A DNA stretch of 64,000 nucleotides from an uncultured Clostridia bacterium. Its GTDB lineage: Bacteria > Bacillota > Clostridia > Oscillospirales > Acutalibacteraceae. Positions 46,710 to 55,812 of this stretch are shown here, one piece after another. The stretch spans positions 25,348 to 89,347 of the forward strand of contig CALWUT010000003.1 of assembly GCA_944384825.1 (NCBI GenBank), given 5' to 3'. The notes beneath the pieces were generated by a model. That model saw only the letters and a list, made by a program, of their open reading frames with translations, searched no databases and was not told the origin of the DNA. Numbering within the stretch: position 1 is the first letter of the stretch; each line of letters starts with the position of its first letter. A program made the translations under genes and the position numbers.

Positions 46710-47611
46710 TGGAATTAGAGTTCCGAAATCCTACTATTCAGGATAGAGAAGTATTTTACAAACTTCAAAATTCATTTAATAATATGAGTTCCGAATCCGC
46801 TTTTGGAATGCTTTATTTGTGGTCCGAAGCTTACAATATAAGTGTATGCGAAAGCAAAAGAGTGTTTTTTAAAAAAATAGCGGGACATATTCCTCTTTAT
46901 GAATTTCCTAAAGGAATAAATAATGAAGAACAGTTAAAAAAAAGTATTGAGCTTTTGAATTTAGATTCCCTGAAAAGCAGTAAAGCAAATCTCAATTTAA
47001 CAGGTCTCATTGATTCAGAAGTAAAGATTCTTAAAAAAGTATTTCCCGGAAAATTTTCGTATACTGCGGATCGAGATAATTACGAGTATATTTATAGAAT
47101 TTCGGATCTTGCAAATTTAAAGGGTAAAAAGTATCATAGCAAAAGAAATCATATTCTAAAGTTTAAAAAAATATATAACTGGAACTACGCTCCTCTTTCT
47201 TGCGAAAATAAAGAGGAGAGTTTAAAGTTTTTTGAAAAATGGTTTCATTTAAATTTAAAAAGTGAAAGAATTTATGATTTAAAAGAGTATATTGCTATAA
47301 AAAAAGCTATCGAGAATTATGAGTCTCTTGAACTTGTGGGAGGATTAATTTACGCAAATAATGAAGCAGTAGCTTGTACAATAGGAGAAAAGATTAATTC
47401 AAAGGTATTGTTAGTCCATTTTGAAAAGGCATTTACGGACTATGAAGGATCTTACAGCGTTATAAACAACGAATTTTGTAAAAATTTTGAAAATGAGTTT
47501 GAATTTGTAAATCGTGAAGAAGACATGGGAATACCGGGTCTTAGGAAATCCAAACTTTCATATAAACCGAGTATTCTTTTGGAAAAATATAATGCAGTAT
47601 GGGAGGAATGA
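46709..47611 (+). CDS. DUF2156 / phosphatidylglycerol lysyltransferase C-terminal-like protein
   Basis: 300 residues with an acyltransferase-like fold related to FemX and LPG-synthase C-terminal domains: YHSKRNHILKFKKIYNWNY, LVGGLIYANNEAVACTIGE and VNREEDMGIPGLRKSKLSY. These soluble clostridial proteins lack the membrane part of MprF, so the substrate is unknown; transfer of an amino acid from aminoacyl-tRNA is only a possibility. Its ATG overlaps the tmk stop (TAATG) and its end overlaps the ribosome binding site of the next GNAT gene. Translation is therefore probably coupled. Confidence 0.8.
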   Translation: MELEFRNPTIQDREVFYKLQNSFNNMSSESAFGMLYLWSEAYNISVCESKRVFFKKIAGHIPLYEFPKGINNEEQLKKSIELLNLDSLKSSKANLNLTGLIDSEVKILKKVFPGKFSYTADRDNYEYIYRISDLANLKGKKYHSKRNHILKFKKIYNWNYAPLSCENKEESLKFFEKWFHLNLKSERIYDLKEYIAIKKAIENYESLELVGGLIYANNEAVACTIGEKINSKVLLVHFEKAFTDYEGSYSVINNEFCKNFENEFEFVNREEDMGIPGLRKSKLSYKPSILLEKYNAVWEE

Positions 47612-47613
47612 TA

Positions 47614-48513
47614 ATGGAAGAATATAAAAAAGCTGACGCCAGTATGACTTATGCAATCATCGAAATTATGAGTGAATGTTTTGATGATCCTAAGTGGTTT
47701 GTAAAATTTTTTCTTGATAAAAAGTTAAGTCTTGAAAATTGTTATGTGTGTACTTTAAAAAGTAAGGTAATTTCGCTTTTACATGTTATTCCGTTAAAAA
47801 TCAGATTATGTGGCCATTATTTTAAGGGTGCGTATATTTATGGAGCATGCACTCTGCCTAATTATAGAAATAATGGTTATATGACCAAACTTATTAAGTA
47901 TACCCATGAGGTATGTTTGAAAGACGGTTATGAATGTGTATTTTTAGTACCAGCAATCAAGGATTTAGAAAAGTTTTATGGAAAATTAGGTTACGTTAAC
48001 TTTTTTAAATTTAAGCAAGTAGAATTAACAAGAAATGAAATTCTCAAATTATGCGAAAAATGTAATTTATCTTCATCTATGAATAAGCTTGATTCGGTGT
48101 ATTCTTTATTAGGTAAACTGCGAAATGACATATACATTAACGAGAATGCAGTTATTTATCGCAGCGAGGACTTAAGATTTGCCGATCAGCTTTATGCACT
48201 AAATTTAGGAGGTTTAGTCGCTAGTGATGCAGGTTACGGATTTTGTATGATTTTAAATTCAACAGAACTTAAAATAATTGATTTTACTGCAATAGAAGGG
48301 AAAGAATGTGAAATACTTAGAAAAATAACTGATACCTTTCCAAGTTATGATAAGTTTCTTATAGAAACCTCACCTTTAAATAAGTTTTTTAAGAACTTCG
48401 GTTCAAATTACTTTAATGGTATGATTCTATCTCTATCCGAAAAATGTAAGACGGCGATAAAATTAATTCAAAATGAGAAGGTAAATCCTTATTTGGGAAT
48501 CTCATTTGAATAG
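47614..48513 (+). CDS. GNAT-family N-acetyltransferase
   Basis: 299 residues. The acetyl-CoA binding core is YIYGACTLPNYRNNGYMTKLI (the R/Q-x-x-G-x-G/A loop as RNNGYM), followed by YECVFLVPAIKDLEKFYGKL. The C-terminal half has a second, GNAT-like or sterol-carrier-like part. The ATG at 47614 is chosen because GGGAGGAATGATA directly precedes it; an in-frame ATG at 47599 lies upstream of this site. Overlaps the tail of the DUF2156 gene region; substrate unknown. Confidence 0.82.
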   Translation: MEEYKKADASMTYAIIEIMSECFDDPKWFVKFFLDKKLSLENCYVCTLKSKVISLLHVIPLKIRLCGHYFKGAYIYGACTLPNYRNNGYMTKLIKYTHEVCLKDGYECVFLVPAIKDLEKFYGKLGYVNFFKFKQVELTRNEILKLCEKCNLSSSMNKLDSVYSLLGKLRNDIYINENAVIYRSEDLRFADQLYALNLGGLVASDAGYGFCMILNSTELKIIDFTAIEGKECEILRKITDTFPSYDKFLIETSPLNKFFKNFGSNYFNGMILSLSEKCKTAIKLIQNEKVNPYLGISFE

Positions 48514-48574
48514 TTAAATACGTTTTATTAATATTATTTTTGAGTTTAAAATAAGAAAGGAGATGTTAAATTTT

Positions 48575-49156
48575 ATGAATATAAAAAAATACAAATTAGG
48601 ATTAAGAAAGAATTACCGCCAACGAAGAGAGAATATGGTTCCTAGCTTAAAGGAATCTAAAGATAGAAAAATACTAAGCAATCTATGTATTTTAAATGCA
48701 TATAAGAAAAGTAAGCTGATTCTTACTTATGTTTCTAAAAATATAGAAGTTGATACTTATAAAATAATAAGTAAATGTTGGGAAGACGGGAAAGAAGTTG
48801 CCGTACCGGCGTGTAAAATTGAAAATAAAAGTATGGATTTTTACAAAATAAAATCACTAGAATATTTAGAAAAACGTACATTTGGGCTTTTAGAACCTAT
48901 CCTTGAAAAATGTGAGAAAGTTTTTAATTTTGATGATACTTTGTGCATAGTTCCGGGATTTTGTTTTGATCGGAAAGGTTATAGGCTGGGATATGGTTAT
49001 GGATATTATGACAGATTTTTAAATCGTTTTGATGGGACAAGTATCGGAATATGTTATAGCGATTTCATACGTATAAAATTGCCCTGCGGAAAATTTGATA
49101 AAACTGTAGATTACCTTATAACCGAATCGTATATCAAGCAATTTTGCAATAACTAG
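48575..49156 (+). CDS. fthC: 5-formyltetrahydrofolate cyclo-ligase
   Basis: Recycles 5-formyl-THF to 5,10-methenyl-THF. Signatures: basic N-terminal LRKNYRQRREN, KEVAVPACK, PGFCFDRKGYRLGYGYGYYD (the Gly/Tyr-rich phosphate loop) and VDYLITES. 193 residues from ATG 48575. An upstream ATG (48563) touches the AAAGGAG site, so the later start is preferred. Followed 18 bases later by mltG. Confidence 0.94.
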   Translation: MNIKKYKLGLRKNYRQRRENMVPSLKESKDRKILSNLCILNAYKKSKLILTYVSKNIEVDTYKIISKCWEDGKEVAVPACKIENKSMDFYKIKSLEYLEKRTFGLLEPILEKCEKVFNFDDTLCIVPGFCFDRKGYRLGYGYGYYDRFLNRFDGTSIGICYSDFIRIKLPCGKFDKTVDYLITESYIKQFCNN

Positions 49157-49174
49157 AAGGATGGATCCTTATAT

Positions 49175-50317
49175 ATGGAAAAACTAAAAGAAAAAAACAA
49201 AAGATTAAATGGCTGTTTTTTTAGAATGTCTTGGTTTGTATTTATAGCTTTAATTTCCGTTTTGATTTCTCGTTTTATTATGACCGGTGTAAATGATATG
49301 CTTGCAGTAGGTAAACCTAGTGAGGTCGTACAAATTGAACTGCCTGAAAATGCTTCTATTGATACAGTAGCAGACGTGCTTGCAAGTAAAAATGTAATTA
49401 GTGAAAAATGGTTTTTTAAATTATATTCTATAGCTACAAAATCGCCCAAATTCTTTTATGGTGGATTTTATGAACTGGAAACTGATATGGATTATCAGTC
49501 AATATTAAACCATATAAAAAATCAAGATAATGTAAAAGATGTCGTAGAAGTTACAATCACAGAGGGAATGAATGCTCTTGAGTGTGCCGCTCTTATGGAA
49601 AAGAACGGAGTTTGTGGCAAGGATGATTTTTTAAAGTGTTGCAATTCAGATAAGTTTAAGGAAAAATACAGTTTTTTGGAGCAAACTGATAAATCTTCAA
49701 AAAGACTTTACAAGCTCGAAGGATATTTATTTCCAGATACTTATAAATTTTATCGTGATGAAAAAGAAGAGAATGTAATAAACAAGCTTTTAAATAATTA
49801 TCAGAAAAAAATTTATCAAAAGACAAATAATGCAGAAGGAAATTCTGTTAATAAAAGTATTAAAGAGCTTGCAGAAGCTCAAAGTATGACTGTAGACAAA
49901 GTTTTGAATATTGCTTCTTTAATTCAAGCGGAAGCTGCAAATAAAGAAGATATGTATAAAATTTCTTCTGTAATTCATAATAGACTAGCGACTCTTAGTA
50001 GCGGAGGTAAGAATCGTTTTGGTGAATTCTCTATGCATATACTGCGTATAGATGCTACTGTATATTATCCATATAGAAATAAATCTTCAGTTCCTAAAGA
50101 ACTCTCCAAAAACTTTAGTAATGGTTACAATACCTATCAGATTGAGGGACTTCCTCCCGGACCTATATGCAATCCGGGGCTTGACGCAATTTACGCAGCA
50201 TTATTTCCATCTCAAACTGATTTTTATTATTACTGTCATAGTGATTCTGGAGAAGCTTTTTATGCTAGAACTAATCAAGTTCACTTATCTAATCTAAAAA
50301 AAGCTGGACTTGTATAG
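49175..50317 (+). CDS. mltG: Endolytic transglycosylase MltG
   Basis: Cuts nascent glycan strands and so sets glycan length. One N-terminal transmembrane helix (about 20-40), a LysM-like region, then the YceG domain: EGYLFPDTYKFYRD, the catalytic-region helix NIASLIQAEAANKEDMYKIS, SVIHNRL, YNTYQIEGLPPGPICNPG and DFYYYCHSDSGEAFYA. 380 residues, complete. It stands upstream of a class B PBP, consistent with shared cell-wall work. Confidence 0.93.
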   Translation: MEKLKEKNKRLNGCFFRMSWFVFIALISVLISRFIMTGVNDMLAVGKPSEVVQIELPENASIDTVADVLASKNVISEKWFFKLYSIATKSPKFFYGGFYELETDMDYQSILNHIKNQDNVKDVVEVTITEGMNALECAALMEKNGVCGKDDFLKCCNSDKFKEKYSFLEQTDKSSKRLYKLEGYLFPDTYKFYRDEKEENVINKLLNNYQKKIYQKTNNAEGNSVNKSIKELAEAQSMTVDKVLNIASLIQAEAANKEDMYKISSVIHNRLATLSSGGKNRFGEFSMHILRIDATVYYPYRNKSSVPKELSKNFSNGYNTYQIEGLPPGPICNPGLDAIYAALFPSQTDFYYYCHSDSGEAFYARTNQVHLSNLKKAGLV

Positions 50318-50355
50318 AATTTTTTAAATAATTATGTATTTTACAACTATTTATA

Positions 50356-50403
50356 GCCGACACTTATCTTAAATTATGTATTATTGCTTAAGATGAGGTC
50401 GGT
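50356..50403 (+). promoter_or_regulatory. Hairpin that buries the PBP ribosome binding site
   Basis: CCGAC (50357-50361) pairs with GTCGG (50398-50402), and TTATCTTAA (50364-50372) with TTAAGATGA (50388-50396), around a 15-base loop. The Shine-Dalgarno GAGGT (50395-50399) for the ATG at 50410 is inside the 3' arm. Either mltG read-through termination or translational control of the PBP is possible; there is no U-tract. Confidence 0.7.
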
Positions 50404-50409
50404 TGATTT

Positions 50410-52038
50410 ATGTACAGAAGGATTGTAGTTTTCTTTGGGATAATAATGGTTAGTTTTTGCTTTTCTTTTTTTGTTCTCGATTCTATTTCTAACAAAAACG
50501 TACTGAGAGACGCTGCTATAAATCAGCAGTCTTATAAACTTAAAGTATCTGATGTTCGGGGTTCCATATATGACTGTAGAAATATACCTCTAGTTAATAC
50601 AAATAAAAAAATCGTAGCAGCAGTTATTCCATGTTTAGAGTCGCTTAGTGCTCTTACGCCGGTTGTACCGGAGTCTAAACGGGAGGAGCTTTATAAAAAG
50701 TGTTCTGGGAATATTCCTTTTACTATAGAGATGTCTAAGAATATAACTTGCCCGTGGATAAAAGTTTTTGAAGTTCCTATAAGATATTCCGGAATAATGC
50801 TGGCACCTCATATTATTGGTTATATATCCGGAGAAAAAAAAGGTGTTTATGGTATTGAAAAAGCTTTTGATGAATACTTATCCGGCAAAGATCAAAACAT
50901 ATGTATAAAATATGATGTAGACGCTTCGGGTAAAATGCTCCCAGGTGGAGAAAGCGTTATAGAAGATAGGTCTTATTGCAATTCAAAAGGAGTTATATTG
51001 AATTTAGACGGTAGAATCCAAGCAATCGCAGAAGAAACAGCAAATAAATATATAAATAGAGGGTCAGTAGTAATAACTCAAGTTCCTGAATGTGAAATAA
51101 GAGCGTCAGTTAGTTTACCTTCTTTTTTTCCGGGTGATGTTTCCGGTTATCTTAATGATAAAAATTCTCCGCTTTTAAACAGAAGTCTTTGTTCTTTTAA
51201 TTTGGGATCAATATTTAAATTAGTGACTTCTGCAGCAGCGCTGGAAAAAGGGACTAGTAAAACTCTTATATATAAATGCCCGGGAATAAATGAAGTAGAG
51301 GATGCAAGGTTTAAATGTTTTAACTGTAAAGAACATGGCGAAATAAATATGGAACAAGCTATAGCTTATTCCTGTAACGGATACTTTATTGAGCTTATAA
51401 AAAATGTAATCTCCAAAGACGAACTTTTAAAAATGGCACAAAAGTTTGGCTTAGGAAGAGAAATCGTTTTATCAGAGGGGATAGTTTCTAAAGAAGGAAA
51501 ATTACCTTCCAAAGAAAGTTTGGAGAATGTAAAAACTTTAGCTAATTTTTCTTTTGGACAAGGAGCTCTTCTTGCAACACCAATCCAAATTGCTGGAATG
51601 ATAAATGCAATAGCCTCAGATGGAGTGTATACCTATCCTAAATTGGTTAAAGGACTGGCAAATGAAAATATGAAATTTTCTAAATACGATTTAAATGATA
51701 AACTAGATACAAAAGAAAAAATACTTTCTTCTTATGTAGCTTCAGAGCTTAAGTCTTTTATGAAAGCGTCCGTGGAATACGGAACGGGACTTAAAGGTAA
51801 ACCTCAAATGGTGGAAGTCGGTGCAAAAACTTCAACTGCCCAAACCGGTATAATAGAAAACGGAAAAAGAATAGAGCAGTCATGGTTTGCAGGATTTTTC
51901 CCTTACGATAAACCTAAATATGTAATGGTGGTGTTATCAGAAGGAGGAGAAGGCGGTGGGGAAAGTGCAGGGCCTATATTTAAAGAAATTGTTGAAAGAA
52001 TGTACTACGAGCTTCCGGAAGTTTTCCTTGATGACTAG
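50410..52038 (+). CDS. Class B penicillin-binding protein (transpeptidase)
   Basis: Cross-links peptidoglycan. An N-terminal membrane helix (about 5-25), a PBP dimer-type motif VRGSIYDCRN, and a transpeptidase domain with SxxK as GSIFK near 278, SxN as SCN (AYSCNGYF) and the third motif as KTSTAQTG, i.e. KTS rather than KTG. 542 residues, shorter than FtsI/SpoVD, with no PASTA domain. The active-site Ser is present, so activity is expected; the Gly-to-Ser change could alter beta-lactam binding (inference). Ends before a good terminator. Confidence 0.9.
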   Translation: MYRRIVVFFGIIMVSFCFSFFVLDSISNKNVLRDAAINQQSYKLKVSDVRGSIYDCRNIPLVNTNKKIVAAVIPCLESLSALTPVVPESKREELYKKCSGNIPFTIEMSKNITCPWIKVFEVPIRYSGIMLAPHIIGYISGEKKGVYGIEKAFDEYLSGKDQNICIKYDVDASGKMLPGGESVIEDRSYCNSKGVILNLDGRIQAIAEETANKYINRGSVVITQVPECEIRASVSLPSFFPGDVSGYLNDKNSPLLNRSLCSFNLGSIFKLVTSAAALEKGTSKTLIYKCPGINEVEDARFKCFNCKEHGEINMEQAIAYSCNGYFIELIKNVISKDELLKMAQKFGLGREIVLSEGIVSKEGKLPSKESLENVKTLANFSFGQGALLATPIQIAGMINAIASDGVYTYPKLVKGLANENMKFSKYDLNDKLDTKEKILSSYVASELKSFMKASVEYGTGLKGKPQMVEVGAKTSTAQTGIIENGKRIEQSWFAGFFPYDKPKYVMVVLSEGGEGGGESAGPIFKEIVERMYYELPEVFLDD

Positions 52039-52087
52039 TATAAAGAACTGAAAATTCAATCTTTCTTAAATTAATGTAAAAAATATA

Positions 52088-52137
52088 GATAGTTGAAATT
52101 TAAGATTTTAGATCCAAAACTTCAACTATCTCGTTTT
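52088..52137 (+). terminator. Terminator after the PBP gene
   Basis: GATAGTTGAA (52088-52097) pairs with TTCAACTATC (52121-52130), followed by TCGTTTTT. Confidence 0.85.
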
Positions 52138-52156
52138 TATTTATAGAAATTGCTCA

Positions 52157-52615
52157 CTATTTATTTAATACTAATCCTGAAGACAATTCTTCGATAATAA
52201 GAAAAATTTCTGAGAAAGGTTTCGTTAAAGGATTATCAGTAAAGTCATGTATCAACCGTTCATACAACATATGCATTTCTTTGGCCAGTTCCTCGAAAGC
52301 GGAGTAGTACGACTCTTTAGAAGGAAGTGAATTGCCTTTAATAGTAGTCAAAACCTTTATATATTTGTTAGCACATTGTTTAATAATATTTACTCTTTTT
52401 TGGCAATTCTTATAAAGAGAGATTACTGCTTTGTCATCAAGAATTGATGACACATTCTTTAAAAAAATTACAATATCGTCATAATAATTTGGAAATGATT
52501 CTCGATAATCCATAGGACTATGCTTTTTAGCTCTTGATCCTGCGAGATTGTTTAATTTTGTTCCCTTGTAAAAATCGCTAGTAACCTTTTCAAGTTTTTT
52601 TGCTACTTGTTCCAT
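52157..52615 (-). CDS. Unidentified helical protein
   Basis: 152 residues, ATG behind AAAGGAG with good spacing, so very probably a real gene. No signal peptide, membrane segment or recognisable motif. Predicted mostly alpha-helical with heptad-like leucines (FLKNVSSILDDKAVISLYKN, FEELAKEMHMLYERLIHDF). Single-gene unit, convergent with the PBP gene. Its overall helical style and size recall the body of the decayed lipoprotein at 42211-42850, but I see no convincing sequence match. Confidence 0.7.
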   Translation of the reverse strand: MEQVAKKLEKVTSDFYKGTKLNNLAGSRAKKHSPMDYRESFPNYYDDIVIFLKNVSSILDDKAVISLYKNCQKRVNIIKQCANKYIKVLTTIKGNSLPSKESYYSAFEELAKEMHMLYERLIHDFTDNPLTKPFSEIFLIIEELSSGLVLNK

Positions 52616-52770
52616 AGAACAACACTCCTTTTTATGTAAATTTTATAGTTTTTTATCCGTTTTCAAATTTATTATATATATTGTCAATAGTATATTTAAA
52701 AAATAAGGAAAAATTAACAATTTTCTTATATAGTTTAATATTTAAGTAATATTAAACTGTTTATTGCTTG

Positions 52771-52798
52771 TTTACTAACTTCAAAAAAGTGATATAAT
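52771..52798 (+). promoter_or_regulatory. Promoter of the small membrane protein and tmcAL
   Basis: TATAAT at 52793-52798 with TTTACT at 52771-52776, 16-base spacing. It leaves a leader of about 90 bases with the weak palindrome AAGTAT...ATACTT. Confidence 0.6.
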
Positions 52799-52892
52799 AT
52801 TATTAAGTATTTTAACTTAGATACTTTGTAGTCTTTTCTTAATTTATTAAAAATCAAAAAATCTCGAAATATAAAATTAGGAGGATATTTAA

Positions 52893-53042
52893 ATGGTAAA
52901 AAACAATATTATTAAATATGATTTTAAAAACTATAAAAAAAGTGAAACAGCTAAAAGAAAAAAGCGTGCAAGACTATTGGCAATTTTGGGATGCATTTTA
53001 ATACTTAGTAGTTTGGTTGGTTCTTTAATATATTATATTTAG
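52893..53042 (+). CDS. Small single-pass membrane protein, 49 residues
   Basis: ATG behind TAGGAGGA. A Lys/Arg-rich N-terminus (KKSETAKRKKRARL) is followed by one hydrophobic helix (LLAILGCILILSSLVGSLIY), giving an N-in topology by the positive-inside rule. Below usual gene-calling size but with strong translation signals and a promoter. It lies 31 bases before tmcAL on the same strand. Function unknown. Confidence 0.75.
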   Translation: MVKNNIIKYDFKNYKKSETAKRKKRARLLAILGCILILSSLVGSLIYYI

Positions 53043-53073
53043 ATAGAAAATATAAGATAAGAAAGGCTTTACA

Positions 53074-54255
53074 ATGAGGATTTGTGCCATAATAGCAGAG
53101 TTTAATCCTTTTCATAATGGACATGCTTACTTAATCGAACAAGTTAGACATCATGGTTATACTCATATAATAGTAGTGATGAGCGGAAATTTTGTTCAGC
53201 GGGGAGAACCAGCAATAGTTTCTAAAGACGTACGCACTTTAGTTGCTTTAAAAAGTAATGTTAATCTTATAATTGAACTGCCGATTTCTAAAGTTATTTC
53301 TACAGCAGAAAAATACGCTAATTCCGGAATAAGTTTAATTAACTCATTAGGATGCGTAGACGCAATTGCATTTGGTATGGAAGCAGAAAACATTGAATGT
53401 ATTTTAAATATTGAAAACGCTTTAAGAAGTAAAAATTTTCATAAGCTTATTAAAACTAATTTGAGTAAAGGAATAAGCTTTGCAAAGGCACGGGAACAAT
53501 CACTTGAAGAAATAGTTGGTAAAGAAAATTTAAAAGACGAAATAAGAAGAAGTAATAATATATTGGCAGTAGAGTATATAAAAGCTATAAATGACATGAA
53601 ATTATCTTTTGAAATTTTAGGAATAAGACGTTTAGAAGATCCTGATTTTTATCTTTCTGCCTCTAAAATAAGAGAATTAATTAAATTAAATAATAATTCT
53701 TATGTAAAATATATTCCGGAATTTTCTTATTGTCATCTCAAAGACAAAATAATTAAAAAAGAATCACCCGCTGATATTTTTAGTTTAAGTTCACAGCATG
53801 CTGTGCTTTCACGTCTTAGAGGATTAGATATTAAAGATATTTCTGCTTTGCCCGATATAAGCGAGGGAATAGAAAATCGAATTTTTAAAGCAATTAAAAG
53901 ATCAACTTCTGTTTCTGAGCTCCTTTTTAATATTAAAACTAAAAGGTATGCTCTTTCACGTATAAGAAGGATTATCCTTTCCGCTTTTATTGGGATAACT
54001 TATAAAGAATCCAATAATCCTCTGAATTACATAAGAGTGTTAGGAATGGATGAAAAGGGAAAAGAGCTTTTAAAAGTTATAAAGCAAAAGTCTAAATTAC
54101 CTATTATAACTAAGTATAAAGATGTTTTAAAGTGCGGTGAAGAAGTGAGGGAATCTTTTGAAAAAGAAAGTAAGTTTAATGATTTTTATGGTCTTTTAAC
54201 TACTAAAATATTGGAATGTGACTTGGATAAAAATTTTAAGTTAATTAAAGGATGA
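53074..54255 (+). CDS. tmcAL: tRNA(Met) cytidine acetate ligase TmcAL
   Basis: Activates acetate with ATP and acetylates C34 of elongator tRNA-Met. The HIGH-type nucleotidyltransferase start is CAIIAEFNPFHNGHAYLIEQ, then VVMSGNFVQRGEPAI, LPISKVISTAEKYA, and FYLSASKIRELI, which completes the nucleotide site. 393 residues, typical. Preceded by a short AAAGG site, followed by folC after 6 bases. Confidence 0.94.
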   Translation: MRICAIIAEFNPFHNGHAYLIEQVRHHGYTHIIVVMSGNFVQRGEPAIVSKDVRTLVALKSNVNLIIELPISKVISTAEKYANSGISLINSLGCVDAIAFGMEAENIECILNIENALRSKNFHKLIKTNLSKGISFAKAREQSLEEIVGKENLKDEIRRSNNILAVEYIKAINDMKLSFEILGIRRLEDPDFYLSASKIRELIKLNNNSYVKYIPEFSYCHLKDKIIKKESPADIFSLSSQHAVLSRLRGLDIKDISALPDISEGIENRIFKAIKRSTSVSELLFNIKTKRYALSRIRRIILSAFIGITYKESNNPLNYIRVLGMDEKGKELLKVIKQKSKLPIITKYKDVLKCGEEVRESFEKESKFNDFYGLLTTKILECDLDKNFKLIKG

Positions 54256-54261
54256 TTATTA

Positions 54262-55548
54262 TTGACTTATGATGAAAAAATTCAAAAAATAAATAAGCTG
54301 AGTAAGTTCAGTTCTAAGCTAGGACTTGAAAGGGTAACTAAACTTTTAAATATGATGGGTAATCCGCAAGATTCTTTAAAATGTATACATGTAGCCGGAA
54401 CGAACGGAAAAGGATCAGTATGCTTTATGCTTTCTAGTATACTTAAAGAATCCGGATACAAGACGGGAATTTTTATTTCACCTCATATTGAGGACTTTAG
54501 AGAACGAATTCAAATCAACGGAAGTTTAATTCCTAAAAGTAAAGTCTGTGAAATTTTAGACTATTTTGAATCTTATTTAAACAGTCCTATATTTAAATAT
54601 GATCCTATTACCGAGTTTGAATTAACTACTGCTATAGCTTTTAAATATTTTAAAGATGAAAACTGTGATATAGTAGTTCTTGAAACTGGTATGGGTGGAA
54701 GATTAGATGCGACCAATGTTATTAAGAGTCCGCTTTGCTCTGTTATAACAACAGTATCATTTGATCATACAAAAATTTTAGGAAAAAATATTTTGGAAAT
54801 AGCTAAAGAGAAATTTGGCATAATAAAGCCTGGATGTCCGGTAGTTGTAGGTTCAAACCAAGAAAGTGAAGTATATGAACTAGCAAAAGACATATGTACC
54901 CAAAGGAAAAGTAGTCTTATAATAGTAAAAAAAGAAAAGATTAGTTGCACTCATGAATCTATTCAAGGAAAAATGATTTTTAATTATAAAAATCTAAAGT
55001 TAAGCTTACCTCTATTGGGGGAATATCAAAAAAGTAATATTTCGATTGTTTTATCTGTTATAGAAACTTTAAGTAATAATCTTATTGTTTCGGAAGAGTC
55101 TTTGATTAAAGGTTTAAGTAAAGTCAATGTACCATGCCGAATGGAAATTGTTAATAATTGTCCTTTAATAATTTTAGACTCCGCTCACAATGTGGAAGGA
55201 GCTCAGGCACTTGCAAACTTTATAGAAAAAAAATTTAAATTTAAAAACATAATAGGTATAGTCGGAATACTTGCAGATAAAGACGTCGAGGGAATATTTA
55301 AAACTTTATCTTGTTATTTTTCTAAGATCATAACTATAAAATCTGATTCTCCGCGAGCAATGTCATTGAGTAATATAACGTCTATTGCTAAAAAATATGG
55401 TAAATTAGTTCATTCATATGAAAATAATGAGCAAGCTATTCGAGATGTTATTAAGTTTATGTCAGAAAAAGACATTTTAATAATTTTTGGGTCGTTTTCT
55501 ATAATGAAAAAATGTAAAGAAATAATTAAAAATATTTTTAACCCTTGA
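54262..55548 (+). CDS. folC: Folylpolyglutamate synthase / dihydrofolate synthase
   Basis: Adds glutamate to folates. Mur-ligase-type fold: IHVAGTNGKGSVCFM (P-loop), GIFISPHIEDFRERI, VLETGMGGRLDATNV, ITTVSFDHTKILGK and DSAHNVEGAQALANF. 428 residues. TTG start behind AAAGGATG, spacing 9. Ends just before tRNA-Ala, the integration site of the right-hand element. Confidence 0.95.
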   Translation: MTYDEKIQKINKLSKFSSKLGLERVTKLLNMMGNPQDSLKCIHVAGTNGKGSVCFMLSSILKESGYKTGIFISPHIEDFRERIQINGSLIPKSKVCEILDYFESYLNSPIFKYDPITEFELTTAIAFKYFKDENCDIVVLETGMGGRLDATNVIKSPLCSVITTVSFDHTKILGKNILEIAKEKFGIIKPGCPVVVGSNQESEVYELAKDICTQRKSSLIIVKKEKISCTHESIQGKMIFNYKNLKLSLPLLGEYQKSNISIVLSVIETLSNNLIVSEESLIKGLSKVNVPCRMEIVNNCPLIILDSAHNVEGAQALANFIEKKFKFKNIIGIVGILADKDVEGIFKTLSCYFSKIITIKSDSPRAMSLSNITSIAKKYGKLVHSYENNEQAIRDVIKFMSEKDILIIFGSFSIMKKCKEIIKNIFNP

Positions 55549-55604
55549 CTTTTGTTTTGAGTTGAGTTAAAATAAGTTTGCAAGCGGTAATCATAATTAG
55601 TTGT

Positions 55605-55680
<76 letters not shown>

Positions 55681-55748
55681 CCTCTAACACCGCATGGATA
55701 CTGAATTTTTAAAGCGTCTGTGTGGTTTTTATTTTACCCATTTCTCTG

Positions 55749-55772
55749 TTTTTCTAAGAATTTTTCTAAGAA
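55749..55772 (+). repeat. Two 12-bp tandem direct repeats, candidate integrase arm sites
   Basis: TTTTTCTAAGAA occurs twice head to tail between tRNA-Ala and the integrase gene. Short direct repeats in this position are typical binding sites for the N-terminal domain of Tn916/lambda-type tyrosine integrases. Confidence 0.6.
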
Positions 55773-55812
55773 TTATTTTATAAACTATTTTGTAGATTAA
55801 TGTTTTTTTATG

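Noticed and set aside
55741-55775. CRISPR-like repeats near tRNA-Ala
   Set aside because: Only two adjacent 12-bp copies with no spacers; better explained as integrase arm sites. No CRISPR array exists in the window.
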